Assembly (NCBI GenBank): GCA_937132065.1 | Contig: CAKZNT010000051.1 | Coordinates: 1-42,964, forward strand | Length of the DNA stretch: 42,964 nt | Reading direction: 5' to 3' | Origin: an uncultured Loktanella sp. | GTDB lineage: Bacteria; Pseudomonadota; Alphaproteobacteria; Rhodobacterales; Rhodobacteraceae | Shown here: piece after piece, positions 8,944 through 18,080 of the stretch | Layout: each line of letters opens with the position of its first letter | Numbering within the stretch: the stretch's first letter is position 1 | Position numbers and translations under genes: made by a program | The notes under the pieces: model-generated | Told to the model about the DNA's origin: nothing | The model's database searches: none | Seen by the model: only the letters and a program-made list of their open reading frames with translations

Positions 8944-10017
8944 ATGGCCGCTTATATCCTGCGCAGGTTGCTGCTTGTGATCCCCACGTTGCTGGGGATC
9001 ATGATCATCAATTTCGTGCTGACACAGTTTGTTCCGGGGGGGCCGATCGAGCAGATCATCGCCCAGATGGAAGGCGGCGGTGATGTCTTTGAGGGGATCG
9101 CGGGCGGTGGCAGCGAGATTATTGAAGGCGCGAGCGACGATTATGTCGGTGCGCGCGGCCTGCCTAAAGAATTTATCGAGGAGCTGGAGCGCGAGTTCGG
9201 TTTTGACAAACCGCCCCTCGAGCGGTTCCTGACGATGATGTGGAATTACATGCGTTTCGACTTTGGCGAGAGTTACTTTCGCTCGATCAGCGTTGTTGAC
9301 CTGATCCTTGAAAAGATGCCCGTGTCGATCACGCTTGGCCTTTGGTCCACGCTGATTGCCTATATGATCTCGATCCCGCTGGGCATCAAGAAAGCCATTC
9401 GCGACGGGTCAAAGTTTGACACATGGACCTCTGGCGCGATTATCGTCGGCTATGCGATTCCCGGCTTTTTGTTTGCGATCCTGTTGATTGTGCTCTTCGC
9501 GGGTGGCTCGTTCTGGCGGTTCTTTCCGCTGCGCGGATTGACCTCTGATAACTGGGCGGAGCTGTCGATGCTGGGGAAGGTCGCGGATTACTTCTGGCAC
9601 ATCACCTTGCCCGTTCTTGCCTCGACGATATCCGCATTTGCCACGCTGACCTTGCTGACCAAGAACAGCTTTCTTGACGAGATCAAGAAGCAGTATGTCA
9701 TGACCGCCAAGGCCAAGGGGCTGACCGAAAACCGCGTGCTTTACGGTCATGTGTTCCGCAACGCGATGCTGATTGTTATCTCGGGTTTTCCTGCGCTGTT
9801 CATCGGCGTGTTCTTTGGCGGGTCGCTGATTATCGAGACCTTGTTTAGTCTCGACGGCCTTGGCCGCCTTGGGTTCGAGGCCGCTGTGGCGCGAGATTAT
9901 CCCGTTGTTTTCGGCACGCTATTTGCCTTTTCGCTGATGGGCCTCGTCATCGGGATTATCACCGATCTGACGTATGTGTTCATCGACCCCCGCATTGATT
10001 TCGAGGCGCGCGGCTGA
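8944..10017 (+). CDS. yejB: Microcin C/oligopeptide ABC transporter permease
   Basis: Inner-membrane permease of the DppB/OppB class, 357 aa. It begins with a helix ([23 protein letters not shown]) and carries further helices at roughly 130-150, 165-190 and 265-345. The EAA loop that contacts the ATPase is visible as [24 protein letters not shown]. An AAGGA ribosome binding site precedes the start. Its TGA overlaps the yejE ATG (TGATG), implying coupled translation. Confidence 0.92.
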   Translation: MAAYILRRLLLVIPTLLGIMIINFVLTQFVPGGPIEQIIAQMEGGGDVFEGIAGGGSEIIEGASDDYVGARGLPKEFIEELEREFGFDKPPLERFLTMMWNYMRFDFGESYFRSISVVDLILEKMPVSITLGLWSTLIAYMISIPLGIKKAIRDGSKFDTWTSGAIIVGYAIPGFLFAILLIVLFAGGSFWRFFPLRGLTSDNWAELSMLGKVADYFWHITLPVLASTISAFATLTLLTKNSFLDEIKKQYVMTAKAKGLTENRVLYGHVFRNAMLIVISGFPALFIGVFFGGSLIIETLFSLDGLGRLGFEAAVARDYPVVFGTLFAFSLMGLVIGIITDLTYVFIDPRIDFEARG

Positions 10018-11126
10018 TGTTTTTATCCCCACTCAACCAACGCCGCTGGCGCAATTTCAAGCGAAACCGCCGTGCTGTTTGGTCGCTGATCATCTTTTCG
10101 ATCCTGTTTGGTCTGTCGCTATTTGCCGAACTGATCGCCAACGACAAGCCGATCCTTGTGTCCTATCGCGGCGACATTCGCGCGCCTGTCATGTCGTTTT
10201 ATTCCGAAAAGGATTTCGGCGGGGATTTCCCGACCGAAGCCGGATATTCGGACCCCGAGGTGCAATGCCTGATTGTTACAGGCGGGTTGCAGGAGTGCTT
10301 TGACGGGCCAGAAAGCCTGATCGAGGCGGTTGAGCAAGGCGTCGACCTGAAGATCGAAGGTTTCGCAAAGGGCTGGATGCTATGGCCGCCGATCCCCTAT
10401 GCGTTTGATACGATCGTCGATGTGCCCGGCGTGGCGCCTGCGCCGCCCTCCGAAACCAACTGGTTGGGCACAGACGACACAAAGCGGGATGTCGTCGCCC
10501 GTATTATCTACGGGTTCAGGTTGTCGATTGTGTTCGCGATGATGGTTGTCGCGGGTTCGTCCCTGATCGGGATCATTGCAGGGGCCGTGCAGGGCTATTT
10601 TGGCGGGTGGATCGATCTGGTGTTCCAGCGGTTCATCGAGATCTGGACGGGCATGCCATCGCTTTATGTCATCATCATTGTTTTTGCGATTTTGGGTCGC
10701 AGTTTCTGGCTGCTTGTGTTCCTGACAATCCTGTTCGGTTGGCCTGCCTTGGTTGGTGTGGTGCGCGCCGAGTTTCTGCGCGCCCGCAATCTGGAATATG
10801 TGCGCGCGGCCAAGGCGCTGGGCGTGTCCGACCGCGTCATCATGTTCCGCCATATGCTGCCCAACGCGATGGTGGCCACGGTCACGATGTTGCCGTTCCT
10901 GATCACGGGGGCGATTGGCGGATTGGCTTCGCTTGATTTCCTGGGCTTTGGCTTGCCCTCGTCGGCGCCGTCGCTGGGCGAGTTGACCTTGCAAGCCAAG
11001 CAGAACTTGCAAGCCCCGTGGCTCGGGTTCACCGCCTTCTTTACCTTTGCGATTATGCTGTCGCTTTTGGTCTTCATCTTTGAAGGTGTCCGCGATGCCT
11101 TTGACCCCAGAAAGACGTTCTCATGA
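10017..11126 (+). CDS. yejE: Microcin C/oligopeptide ABC transporter permease
   Basis: Second permease (DppC/OppC class) of the importer, 369 aa. An N-terminal helix (residues about 22-42) is followed by a long extracytoplasmic loop (about 45-145) typical of YejE, then core helices. The EAA motif appears as EYVRAAKALGVSDRVIMFRHMLPNA. Its stop codon overlaps the yejF start (ATGA). It starts within the yejB stop, so the three genes are coupled. Confidence 0.92.
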   Translation: MFLSPLNQRRWRNFKRNRRAVWSLIIFSILFGLSLFAELIANDKPILVSYRGDIRAPVMSFYSEKDFGGDFPTEAGYSDPEVQCLIVTGGLQECFDGPESLIEAVEQGVDLKIEGFAKGWMLWPPIPYAFDTIVDVPGVAPAPPSETNWLGTDDTKRDVVARIIYGFRLSIVFAMMVVAGSSLIGIIAGAVQGYFGGWIDLVFQRFIEIWTGMPSLYVIIIVFAILGRSFWLLVFLTILFGWPALVGVVRAEFLRARNLEYVRAAKALGVSDRVIMFRHMLPNAMVATVTMLPFLITGAIGGLASLDFLGFGLPSSAPSLGELTLQAKQNLQAPWLGFTAFFTFAIMLSLLVFIFEGVRDAFDPRKTFS

Positions 11127-12718
11127 CCACGATCCTAGAGGTCAACGACCTGTCTGTGTCCTTTCGCCAAGACGGTGCGACGACCCACGCGGTGCGCGGT
11201 GTGTCGTTCACGGTCGAGAAGGGCGAGACTGTCGCGCTTGTGGGCGAGAGCGGGTCGGGCAAGTCGGTGACGGCTTTGTCCACGGTTCAGCTACTTGGTG
11301 ATAGTGCCCATGCGCAGGGGTCGATTACCTATCAGGGTCAAGAGATGATCGGCGCGTCAGAGCGCGATTTGCGCAGGGTGCGCGGCAACGATATCAGCTT
11401 TATCTTTCAAGAGCCGATGACCTCCCTTAACCCGCTGCACACCATCGAGCGCCAGTTGACCGAGAGCATCGAGTTGCATCAGGGTCTGCGCGGCGCGGCG
11501 GTCACGGACAAGATTATCGAGCTGCTTGATCAGGTCGGTATCCGCGATGCAAAAAGCCGCTTGGGCGCGTATCCCCATCAGTTGTCGGGGGGGCAACGCC
11601 AACGTGTGATGATTGCGATGGCACTGGCCAATGGCCCCGAGCTGTTGATTGCGGACGAGCCAACGACCGCGCTTGATGTCACGATCCAAGCGCAGATTCT
11701 GGATTTGCTTGCGGAGCTTAAGCGCGACGTCGGCATGTCGATGCTGTTTATCACCCATGACCTGACGATTGTGCGCAAGATTGCGGACCGCGTTTGCGTT
11801 ATGAAAGACGGCGAGATCGTCGAGCAGGGGCCAACAAAAGAGATATTCGCAAACCCCCAGCACCCCTATACCCAGATGCTATTGGCCGCTGAATCGTCGG
11901 GCGTGCCTGCGCCAGTGCCCGACGGTGCAAAGATTGTCGCCCAAACCGAAAACCTCAAGATTTGGTTCCCGATTTTTGCGGGTTTCCTGAAGCGCACGGT
12001 TGGGCACGTGAAGGCGGTGAACGACGCGACCTTGAGCGTGCGCGCGGGCGAGACCCTTGGCATTGTGGGCGAGAGCGGATCGGGTAAAACCACGCTGGCC
12101 CTCGCGATCATGCGGCTGATCAAGTCAGAGGGGCGTATCGTCTTTCTGGGTCAAGACATTCACGACCTGAACCAAAAGCAGATGCGCCCGCTGCGCGGTG
12201 ATATCCAGATCGTTTTCCAAGACCCCTATGGTTCGCTTTCGCCGCGCATGACAGTGGCCGAGATCATTGCCGAGGGGCTTGGTATCCACGGGCTTGAGGT
12301 GGGCAAGAACCGCCGCGAGATGGTTTCGGAAATCATGGTCGAGGTCGGCCTTGATCCCGTTTTGATCGACCGCTACCCGCATGAGTTTTCGGGGGGTCAA
12401 CGTCAGCGGATCGCGATTGCCCGCGCGATGATTTTGCGCCCCAAGCTGCTGGTGCTGGACGAGCCGACATCGGCGCTTGATATGACGGTGCAGGTGCAGA
12501 TCGTGCAGTTGCTGCGTGATTTGCAGGTGAAATACGGGCTGGCCTATTTGTTCATCAGTCACGACCTGAAGGTCGTGCGCGCCTTGTCACACAAGGTGAT
12601 GGTGATGAAACAGGGTGACGTTGTCGAGGCAGGGGATGCCGCCGACATTTTTGATGCGCCAAAGACGGCGTATACCCGTGCCTTGATGGCTGCGGCGTTT
12701 GAAGGCCGTAGCGTCTAG
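11123..12718 (+). CDS. yejF: Microcin C/oligopeptide ABC transporter, fused double ATPase
   Basis: Cytoplasmic ATPase with two nucleotide-binding domains in one 531-aa chain, as in E. coli YejF. The first domain has Walker A GESGSGKS at about 40-47, signature LSGGQRQR and Walker B LLIADEP. The second has Walker A GESGSGKT, signature FSGGQRQR and LLVLDEP. Each domain carries a HD switch (ITHDL, ISHDL). The C-terminal oligopeptide-transporter tail [18 protein letters not shown] is present. It converges with the carboxypeptidase gene, stop codons overlapping at 12715-12718. Confidence 0.94.
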   Translation: MTTILEVNDLSVSFRQDGATTHAVRGVSFTVEKGETVALVGESGSGKSVTALSTVQLLGDSAHAQGSITYQGQEMIGASERDLRRVRGNDISFIFQEPMTSLNPLHTIERQLTESIELHQGLRGAAVTDKIIELLDQVGIRDAKSRLGAYPHQLSGGQRQRVMIAMALANGPELLIADEPTTALDVTIQAQILDLLAELKRDVGMSMLFITHDLTIVRKIADRVCVMKDGEIVEQGPTKEIFANPQHPYTQMLLAAESSGVPAPVPDGAKIVAQTENLKIWFPIFAGFLKRTVGHVKAVNDATLSVRAGETLGIVGESGSGKTTLALAIMRLIKSEGRIVFLGQDIHDLNQKQMRPLRGDIQIVFQDPYGSLSPRMTVAEIIAEGLGIHGLEVGKNRREMVSEIMVEVGLDPVLIDRYPHEFSGGQRQRIAIARAMILRPKLLVLDEPTSALDMTVQVQIVQLLRDLQVKYGLAYLFISHDLKVVRALSHKVMVMKQGDVVEAGDAADIFDAPKTAYTRALMAAAFEGRSV

Positions 12719-14166
12719 CCTTCTGAACCGATCATGAAGCAGGGCGTGCCGCGTGCTGTCAGGCGACGGCAGGCGAGGTCGGCGGTTTCACGGCTTAGCC
12801 CCATGAAGTTCGCGTCAAACCCGCCAGAGCGTGCCTCGACCTTGCGCAGGGAGCCGTCAAGCGTGCTCATTTCGTTCAGGGCGACCTTGAGCAGAACGCG
12901 CTCTGCCTCGTAGCGCGACCCGTAGCGCCCGATGTTCACGCCCCAGTGCCGTCCACCAGATGTGGAAACGCGGGTGACGATTTCGGGGGCAGGGGCGGGC
13001 GTTGGCCCGATATTTGCGGAGGCTGTGACCAAGTTGGTGGGCCGTGCTTGTGGTGCTGCGGCATCGGCGGCGGCGAGGGCGGTTGCCACTGCTGCTTGTG
13101 CTTGCGCCTGCTCGCTGGCTGCATCCCCTAGCACCGCGGCGAGCACATCGTTGATGTCTGTCGTGTTGACCGCCAGTTGCAGTTCCTGCTGTGGGGCAGG
13201 GCGCGTTTGTGGACGCGGGCTTCGAGTGACGCTGCCTGTGACGCGGATCGTTTTGCCCGCACCGCCGTTGGTCGCGGGGCGGCTATTGCCTGTGACAACT
13301 TCTGCGGAGGCCACCAGATCGGGCCGGTTGATGGTGGCGTTCGTTGGCGCACGGTTAAAGCCCATGTTCATCAGTTCGGTGATCCGCTTGTTGCGCGCCG
13401 CTGTCGATGTGCCGCCAAAGACGGTCGCGATCACGCGTTCCTGACCGCGTTGCGCGGACGCCACGAGGTTAAATCCGGCTGCATTTGTGTAGCCCGTTTT
13501 GATCCCGTCACCGCCCTCGTAGCTATCAAGCCAGCGGCGGTTGGTGTGCCGCACGGTTGCGATGCCAGCATCAGCGGTGCGTCGTGAAAACAGGTTATAA
13601 TACTGTGGATAGTCATAGATGACGTGCCGCCCGAGGATCGACATGTCGCGTGCGGTCGATTGGTGTCCCGATTGCGTCAGGCCGTGCGCATTCTTGAACG
13701 TGGTGTTGGTCATGCCCATCGCCGCAGCCGTGCGGTTCATCCGTGTTGCAAAGGCGCTCTCGGAGCCTGAGATGGCCTCGCCGATGGCCGTAGCCGCGTC
13801 ATTCGCCGATTTCACGGCCGCCGCGCGCAACAGGTAGCGCATCTTGATCTTTTGCCCCGTGCGCAGACCGAGCTTGGAGGGGGGTTCGGAAGACGCATTG
13901 GAGGTCACGGTGACTTCGGTATCAAGGGTGATCTCGCCGCGCTGGATCGCCTGAAACGCGATATAGAGCGTCATCATTTTGGTCAGCGAGGCAGGATGCA
14001 ATCGGGTGTCGGCGTTGCGCGAGTGCAAAACCTCGCCAGTGCGCGCGTCCATAACAAGTGCTGCATATGGCGCTGCGTTACTTTGCGACCCTGCGAGGGA
14101 CACGCCAAGCATACAAATGCACAAAATTACCCACCGTAGGGCCAATGGTCCTGAACGACTTTTCAC
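12715..14166 (-). CDS. D-alanyl-D-alanine carboxypeptidase with C-terminal SPOR domain
   Basis: A PBP5-family peptidoglycan D,D-carboxypeptidase, 483 aa. I chose the GTG at 14166 because GAGG lies eight bases upstream and it yields a compact signal peptide (residues 1-31, ending SQSNA before APYAALVMD); a far longer in-frame extension overlaps clpS and is implausible. Catalytic motifs are complete: SLTK at 60-63, SAN at 120-122 and KTG at 223-225. An Ala/Gln-rich linker (about 300-400) leads to a C-terminal SPOR domain (RHWGVNIGRYGSRYEAERVL), which binds denuded septal peptidoglycan. Periplasmic, probably active at division sites. Confidence 0.92.
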   Translation of the reverse strand: MKSRSGPLALRWVILCICMLGVSLAGSQSNAAPYAALVMDARTGEVLHSRNADTRLHPASLTKMMTLYIAFQAIQRGEITLDTEVTVTSNASSEPPSKLGLRTGQKIKMRYLLRAAAVKSANDAATAIGEAISGSESAFATRMNRTAAAMGMTNTTFKNAHGLTQSGHQSTARDMSILGRHVIYDYPQYYNLFSRRTADAGIATVRHTNRRWLDSYEGGDGIKTGYTNAAGFNLVASAQRGQERVIATVFGGTSTAARNKRITELMNMGFNRAPTNATINRPDLVASAEVVTGNSRPATNGGAGKTIRVTGSVTRSPRPQTRPAPQQELQLAVNTTDINDVLAAVLGDAASEQAQAQAAVATALAAADAAAPQARPTNLVTASANIGPTPAPAPEIVTRVSTSGGRHWGVNIGRYGSRYEAERVLLKVALNEMSTLDGSLRKVEARSGGFDANFMGLSRETADLACRRLTARGTPCFMIGSEG

Positions 14167-14479
14167 GTCGGTTGCCTCGATTTTAACTGCCTCTGGCCCC
14201 AGATTATTTCCGGGTGCCGTTTGTATTGTTGCCAAAGCTAGCACAAAGGTATTTTTCAGAAAATACCTTAATTTCAAAGACTTTCGCTGTGACATTTCCG
14301 CAGGGCGGGGCAGATATAGCGGGTCCGCGACCGTTAAACCGCTAGATCGTCCAATGTGGCAAGAATGTGGCGGAAAGGTTAACGGGATTCGCGCAAGATT
14401 TTTACCCAGATCGCGCAGGGGGCTTTCAACTGCGTGCGCCTGTCTTATATAAAGCCCGTAACGAAAACGGGGCACGTCT
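14167..14479. promoter_or_regulatory. Divergent intergenic region with a 24-bp perfect hairpin palindrome
   Basis: The 313-bp spacer between the carboxypeptidase and clpS holds AAGGTATTTT (14246-14255) and AAAATACCTT (14260-14269), perfect 10-bp arms around TCAG. It lies 80 bp upstream of the carboxypeptidase start. Its core ATTTTTCAGAAAAT resembles the palindrome before tauB. A TATATA (about 14445-14450) may be the clpS -10 box; no good -35 is obvious. No other gene is seen. Confidence 0.5.
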
Positions 14480-14821
14480 ATGCTTGCTGACTTTGAAATG
14501 ATGGCCGACCATTCGAACGACGACGACGGTGACGTTGGCGTCGCTCTTGACGTGAAGCCAAAGACAAAGCGCCCCCCGATGTATAAAGTGCTGATCTTAA
14601 ACGACGACTTCACGCCAATGGAGTTTGTCGTGCATGTTCTCGAGCGCTTTTTCGGCATGTCCCATGCGCAGTCATTCGAGTTGATGCTCACGGTTCACAA
14701 GAAAGGCGTGGCTGTTGTCGGCGTCTTTAGTCACGAGATCGCGGAGACCAAAGTGGCGCAAGTCATGGATTTCGCTCAACGTCACCAACATCCGCTGCAA
14801 TGCACGATGGAAAAAGAATAG
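14480..14821 (+). CDS. clpS: ATP-dependent Clp protease adaptor ClpS
   Basis: Adaptor that delivers N-end-rule substrates to ClpAP. It is 113 aa with an acidic, flexible N-terminus ([10 protein letters not shown]) and the conserved core [24 protein letters not shown], in which the NDD motif and following residues line the N-degron pocket, then [21 protein letters not shown], which includes the ClpA-binding face. GGGG eight bases upstream supports the 14480 ATG; ATGs at 14498/14501 are alternatives. clpA is not adjacent in this window. Confidence 0.95.
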   Translation: MLADFEMMADHSNDDDGDVGVALDVKPKTKRPPMYKVLILNDDFTPMEFVVHVLERFFGMSHAQSFELMLTVHKKGVAVVGVFSHEIAETKVAQVMDFAQRHQHPLQCTMEKE

Positions 14822-14845
14822 CACAGGCTATTCGCTAAGGATCCC

Positions 14846-15817
14846 ATGTCACAGTCTCGCCTTTCGACCGCCATTGAAGATGGTGCACTGGTTTTGCCTG
14901 CGGGTAAGGTTGCCGTCATGCGCCCCGCCGCTGATTACGATGTTTCGGCGCTCGCGCGTGATGACGTCATGATCAGCCAAGGCTATTTCCCCGACTTCGC
15001 AAGCTGGGACAACGCGGGTTATTTTGTCACCGCGATTGCGGAACCTGCCGAGGTGGCGATTATTGTTGTGCCGCGCGCCAAGACGCTGGCCCGTGCCATG
15101 ATTGCGCAGGCCTGCACATGGGCAAAGATCGTTATTGTGGACGGTCAGCGGACCGATGGCGTCGATAGCTTGTTCAAGGAATGCCGCAAGCGATTGGGCG
15201 ATTTGCCGTCGATCCCGAAAGGGCATGGCCGCATTTTCTGGTTCGATGCCTGCGACAAGTTCGAGGATTGGACCGTGCCGCCGCCACAAATGGGCGCGCA
15301 TGGGTATTACACCACGGCTGGCGTGTTTTCCGATGGTGCGGTTGATGCAGGTTCGGCCCTTTTGGCGCAGGCCTTGCCCGAGAAGCTCCCTGCGCGGATG
15401 GCCGATCTGGGCGCTGGCTGGGGCTATCTGGCGGAACCGGTTTTGTCGCGCAAGGGTGTGCAGTCGCTTGATCTGATCGAGGCCGAGACATTGTCATTGC
15501 AATGCGCCCGCCTGAATGTGACCGATCCGCGGGCGACGTTCCACTGGGCCGATGCCACACAGATCCAGCCAAAGCCCGCCTATGAGGGTGTCGTGATGAA
15601 CCCGCCGTTTCATACAGGCCGCGCCGCAGAGCCGCATATTGGTCGCGCGTTTATCGCTGCGGCCTCGCGTGTTCTTGCGTCACATGGTAAACTTTGGATG
15701 GTTGCAAACCGCCATTTGCCTTATGAACAGACCCTACGGGACCACTTCCGCAATGTTGAAGAGATTGCAGGGAACGGCGCCTTTAAGGTGTTTCACGCAA
15801 CCCGCCCGACGCGATAG
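14846..15817 (+). CDS. Class I SAM-dependent methyltransferase, RsmC-like
   Basis: A 323-aa protein resembling 16S rRNA (guanine-N2) methyltransferase RsmC/RlmG. The N-terminal half (1-160) looks like a degenerate methyltransferase copy, as in RsmC. The C-terminal domain carries the SAM-binding loop DLGAGWG at 187-193 and the catalytic NPPF at 252-255, typical of exocyclic amino-group N-methylation, followed by FHTGRAAEPHIGRAFI. RNA substrate and target base are inferred from family only. It lies 24 bp after clpS and 9 bp before the SDR gene. Confidence 0.82.
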   Translation: MSQSRLSTAIEDGALVLPAGKVAVMRPAADYDVSALARDDVMISQGYFPDFASWDNAGYFVTAIAEPAEVAIIVVPRAKTLARAMIAQACTWAKIVIVDGQRTDGVDSLFKECRKRLGDLPSIPKGHGRIFWFDACDKFEDWTVPPPQMGAHGYYTTAGVFSDGAVDAGSALLAQALPEKLPARMADLGAGWGYLAEPVLSRKGVQSLDLIEAETLSLQCARLNVTDPRATFHWADATQIQPKPAYEGVVMNPPFHTGRAAEPHIGRAFIAAASRVLASHGKLWMVANRHLPYEQTLRDHFRNVEEIAGNGAFKVFHATRPTR

Positions 15818-15826
15818 GAGAGCAGG

Positions 15827-16642
15827 ATGTCTTTTTCGATAGCAGGTAAAACGGCGATTGTGACGGGGGCTGCAAATGGTGTGGGCCTCGCGATTGGCCG
15901 CCATTTCATCAGCCAAGGCGCGAATGTCGTTTTTGCGGATATGGATGAAGATGCGCTGCAACGCGAGATGGGCGACCTTGCCGCTAAGGAAGAGAACGTG
16001 CGCATCTTTGCGGGTGACCTGCGCAAGAAGCTGACGATCGCCAATCTGCTGTCGGCCACGATTGATGCGTTTGATCGCGTCGATATTCTGGTCAATGCTT
16101 CGCGGCAGGTGGTGTCCACGGACCCGCTCTCGGTTGATGACAATTCAGTCGAGGAATTGTTGCAGCAAAACCTGATGACGGGGCTTCGCCTGAGTCAAGC
16201 AATTGCGCGCCGCATGATCAAGCAGTCCGAACAGATCAAAGATGAGGATTTTCACGGCCCTATCGGGTCGATTGTGAACATCAGTTCAATCGCTGCCCGC
16301 CGCACCCATCCTGATCTGCTTGCCTATTCGATCAGCTGCGCCGCCCTTGACCAGATGACCCGCTCTATGGCGGTTGCCTTGGCAGGCAAGCGCATTCGCG
16401 TGAACGCGGTCGCTTTTGGGTCGGTGATGAGCGCGAGCCTGAAGGAGAAGCTGAAGGACGACGACGAAATGCGCGAAGCCATTATCGACGGCACACCGCT
16501 TCATCGTATCGCAAGCCCGAATGAAGTGTCTGATGCGGTGCAGTATCTTGCTTCGGATGCGGCCGGATTTGTGACAGGCCAGATCATTACGGTTGATGGC
16601 GGTCGCACCCTGATCGACCCGACCGCCGTTTCTGCCCACTAG
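15827..16642 (+). CDS. SDR-family protein lacking the catalytic lysine
   Basis: Short-chain dehydrogenase/reductase fold, 271 aa. The cofactor loop TGAANGVG (13-20), NISS with the catalytic-type serine (151-154), RIRVNAVAFG and the C-terminal GQIITVDGGRT are typical of classical SDRs. The YxxxK motif reads Y167-S-I-S-C171, so the lysine is replaced by cysteine, and the usual NNAG reads VNAS. Nucleotide binding looks intact, but normal hydride-transfer catalysis is doubtful. An AGGAG site precedes the start, 9 bp after the methyltransferase gene. Substrate unknown. Confidence 0.8.
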   Translation: MSFSIAGKTAIVTGAANGVGLAIGRHFISQGANVVFADMDEDALQREMGDLAAKEENVRIFAGDLRKKLTIANLLSATIDAFDRVDILVNASRQVVSTDPLSVDDNSVEELLQQNLMTGLRLSQAIARRMIKQSEQIKDEDFHGPIGSIVNISSIAARRTHPDLLAYSISCAALDQMTRSMAVALAGKRIRVNAVAFGSVMSASLKEKLKDDDEMREAIIDGTPLHRIASPNEVSDAVQYLASDAAGFVTGQIITVDGGRTLIDPTAVSAH

Positions 16643-17026
16643 TTAGGCAGGGTTTTCGATCAGGCATTGCTGGCGCGCGGCCTCTGCGTTGATCTGCATT
16701 TGCCGCTGGCGTTCCTCGAGCGACTGGAGCTTGGCCCGCTCTGCATTGAGGTCGATTGCAACGGGCACTTTGACCTCGCGCACTTCGGTTTCTTTGCAGG
16801 CGATGTTGATTTGCGTGCCGTCTGGCAGCTCTGATTTGCAAATCGCGTTCACTTCGCGGAATTTCTGTTGGGTCTCGAGTGCGAAGCCCCGATCAAGGTT
16901 TCCGCGCGTCTCGAGGATGAGCCTGTTCAAGACCCGCTGATCCTTGTTCACGCTAGCCAGACAGGCCTCGCGCGGGGTCGCACAAGCGGCCAGAAGTGGA
17001 ATGAGGGCGAGAGTAACGAGACGCAT
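16643..17026 (-). CDS. Small putative lipoprotein with coiled-coil tail
   Basis: A 127-aa protein beginning MRLVTLALIPLLAACATPRE, with a lipobox LAAC at about 12-15, so it is predicted to be acylated at that cysteine and membrane-anchored. The mature part holds several more cysteines and a C-terminal charged helix rich in Glu/Arg/Gln (ERAKLQSLEERQRQMQINAEAARQQ), a probable coiled coil. I do not recognise the family. A longer in-frame ORF upstream lacks a signal sequence at its start. It converges with the SDR gene (adjacent stops) and diverges from hemF. Confidence 0.7.
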   Translation of the reverse strand: MRLVTLALIPLLAACATPREACLASVNKDQRVLNRLILETRGNLDRGFALETQQKFREVNAICKSELPDGTQINIACKETEVREVKVPVAIDLNAERAKLQSLEERQRQMQINAEAARQQCLIENPA

Positions 17027-17125
17027 TGGTTGGCTCCGGTATTGAAATTGGCGTAAGGCTGTGATGCTAAGGAAAGAATGGGCCGCAACAGGCTTGTTAT
17101 GCAATATCAAACGAAGGACGCGCAA

Positions 17126-18016
17126 ATGACAGATGCAATGGACACCCAAAAGGCAACGGCATCGGCGTGGTTTCGCACATTGCGCGACGAGATTGTCGCG
17201 TCGTTTGAGGCGTTGGAAGATCGCCAGACAGTTGGCCCGACCGCATCATTGCCTGCTGGCCGCTTTGAGGTCACTGAAACCAAGCGTAGCGCCGATGGCG
17301 GGGCGGATGCTGGCGGTGGCTTGATGTCGGTCATGCGCGGTGGTCGCGTGTTTGAAAAGGTCGGCGTGAATATCAGCACGGTCTACGGTGAATTAGGTGC
17401 GCCCGCCCAAAAGGCGATGGCCGCCCGTGGTATTCCTGGCATGGAGAGCGATCCGCGCTTTTGGGCTTCGGGGATTTCGCTGGTTGCCCATATGCAGAAC
17501 CCGCATGCCCCCGCCGTCCACATGAACACCCGCATGTTCTGGACGCCGCACGCATGGTGGTTTGGCGGTGGGTCGGACCTGAACCCTTGTATTGAATACG
17601 ACGAGGACACTGTTGCGTTCCACCAGACCCAGCAGGTGCATCTTGATCCCCACGGCACGGACCTTTACCCGCGCCTCAAGGAATGGGCTGACGAATATTT
17701 CTATATTCCGCACCGCAATCGCGCGCGCGGTGTCGGTGGCATCTTTATGGATGACCATTGCACAGGTGATTGGGACGCCGATTTTGCCCTGACCCAAGAT
17801 ATTGGCCGCGCGTTCCTGCCCGCCTATGTGCCGCTTGTGGACAAGCGCCGCGATACGGTTTGGACCGATGCCGACAAGGACGCCCAATTGGTGCATCGCG
17901 GCCTTTATGCCGAATATAACCTTGTTTATGATCGCGGGACCAAGTTTGGCCTGACCACGGGCCACGATGCCAATGCGGTTTTGATGAGCCTGCCACCGAT
18001 GGCGAAATGGGTTTAG
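17126..18016 (+). CDS. hemF: Oxygen-dependent coproporphyrinogen III oxidase
   Basis: Carries out the aerobic oxidative decarboxylation of coproporphyrinogen III to protoporphyrinogen IX. It is 296 aa. Family blocks are plain: GGLMSVMRGGRVFEKVGVN, the metal/substrate-binding HAPAVHMNTR, WWFGGGSDLNP, CDDYFYIPHR-like DEYFYIPHRNRARGVGGIFMDD and the C-terminal VYDRGTKFGLTT. AAGGA lies eight bases before the 17126 ATG. An FNR-like half-site (ATCAA, 17104-17110 area) lies upstream but the other half is absent. It converges with hemE across a GC-rich repeat. Confidence 0.97.
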   Translation: MTDAMDTQKATASAWFRTLRDEIVASFEALEDRQTVGPTASLPAGRFEVTETKRSADGGADAGGGLMSVMRGGRVFEKVGVNISTVYGELGAPAQKAMAARGIPGMESDPRFWASGISLVAHMQNPHAPAVHMNTRMFWTPHAWWFGGGSDLNPCIEYDEDTVAFHQTQQVHLDPHGTDLYPRLKEWADEYFYIPHRNRARGVGGIFMDDHCTGDWDADFALTQDIGRAFLPAYVPLVDKRRDTVWTDADKDAQLVHRGLYAEYNLVYDRGTKFGLTTGHDANAVLMSLPPMAKWV

Positions 18017-18080
18017 GGGGCGGGGGCGTTGCCCCCCGGCCTGCGGCCTCCCCCCAGCATATTTGTGCTCGAAAGAAGCC
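18017..18080. repeat. GC-rich palindromic intergenic repeat / bidirectional terminator
   Basis: Between the convergent hemF and hemE stops lies GGGGGC-GTT-GCCCCC, then GGCC-TGC-GGCC, enclosed by outer G and C runs. It can fold as a branched hairpin and ends with AGCATATTTGTG and a GAAAGAAG tract. From memory, closely similar sequence with an AGGATATTTG tail recurs between genes in Rhodobacterales genomes; only one copy is in this window. It may terminate transcription from both sides. Confidence 0.6.

Noticed and set aside
14167..14691. Extension of the carboxypeptidase ORF to 658 aa
   Set aside because: The extension overlaps clpS on the other strand, and the GTG at 14166 has a good ribosome binding site and signal peptide.
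17095..17112. FNR/FnrL box upstream of hemF
   Set aside because: One half (ATCAA) fits, but the partner TTGAT is missing at the right spacing.
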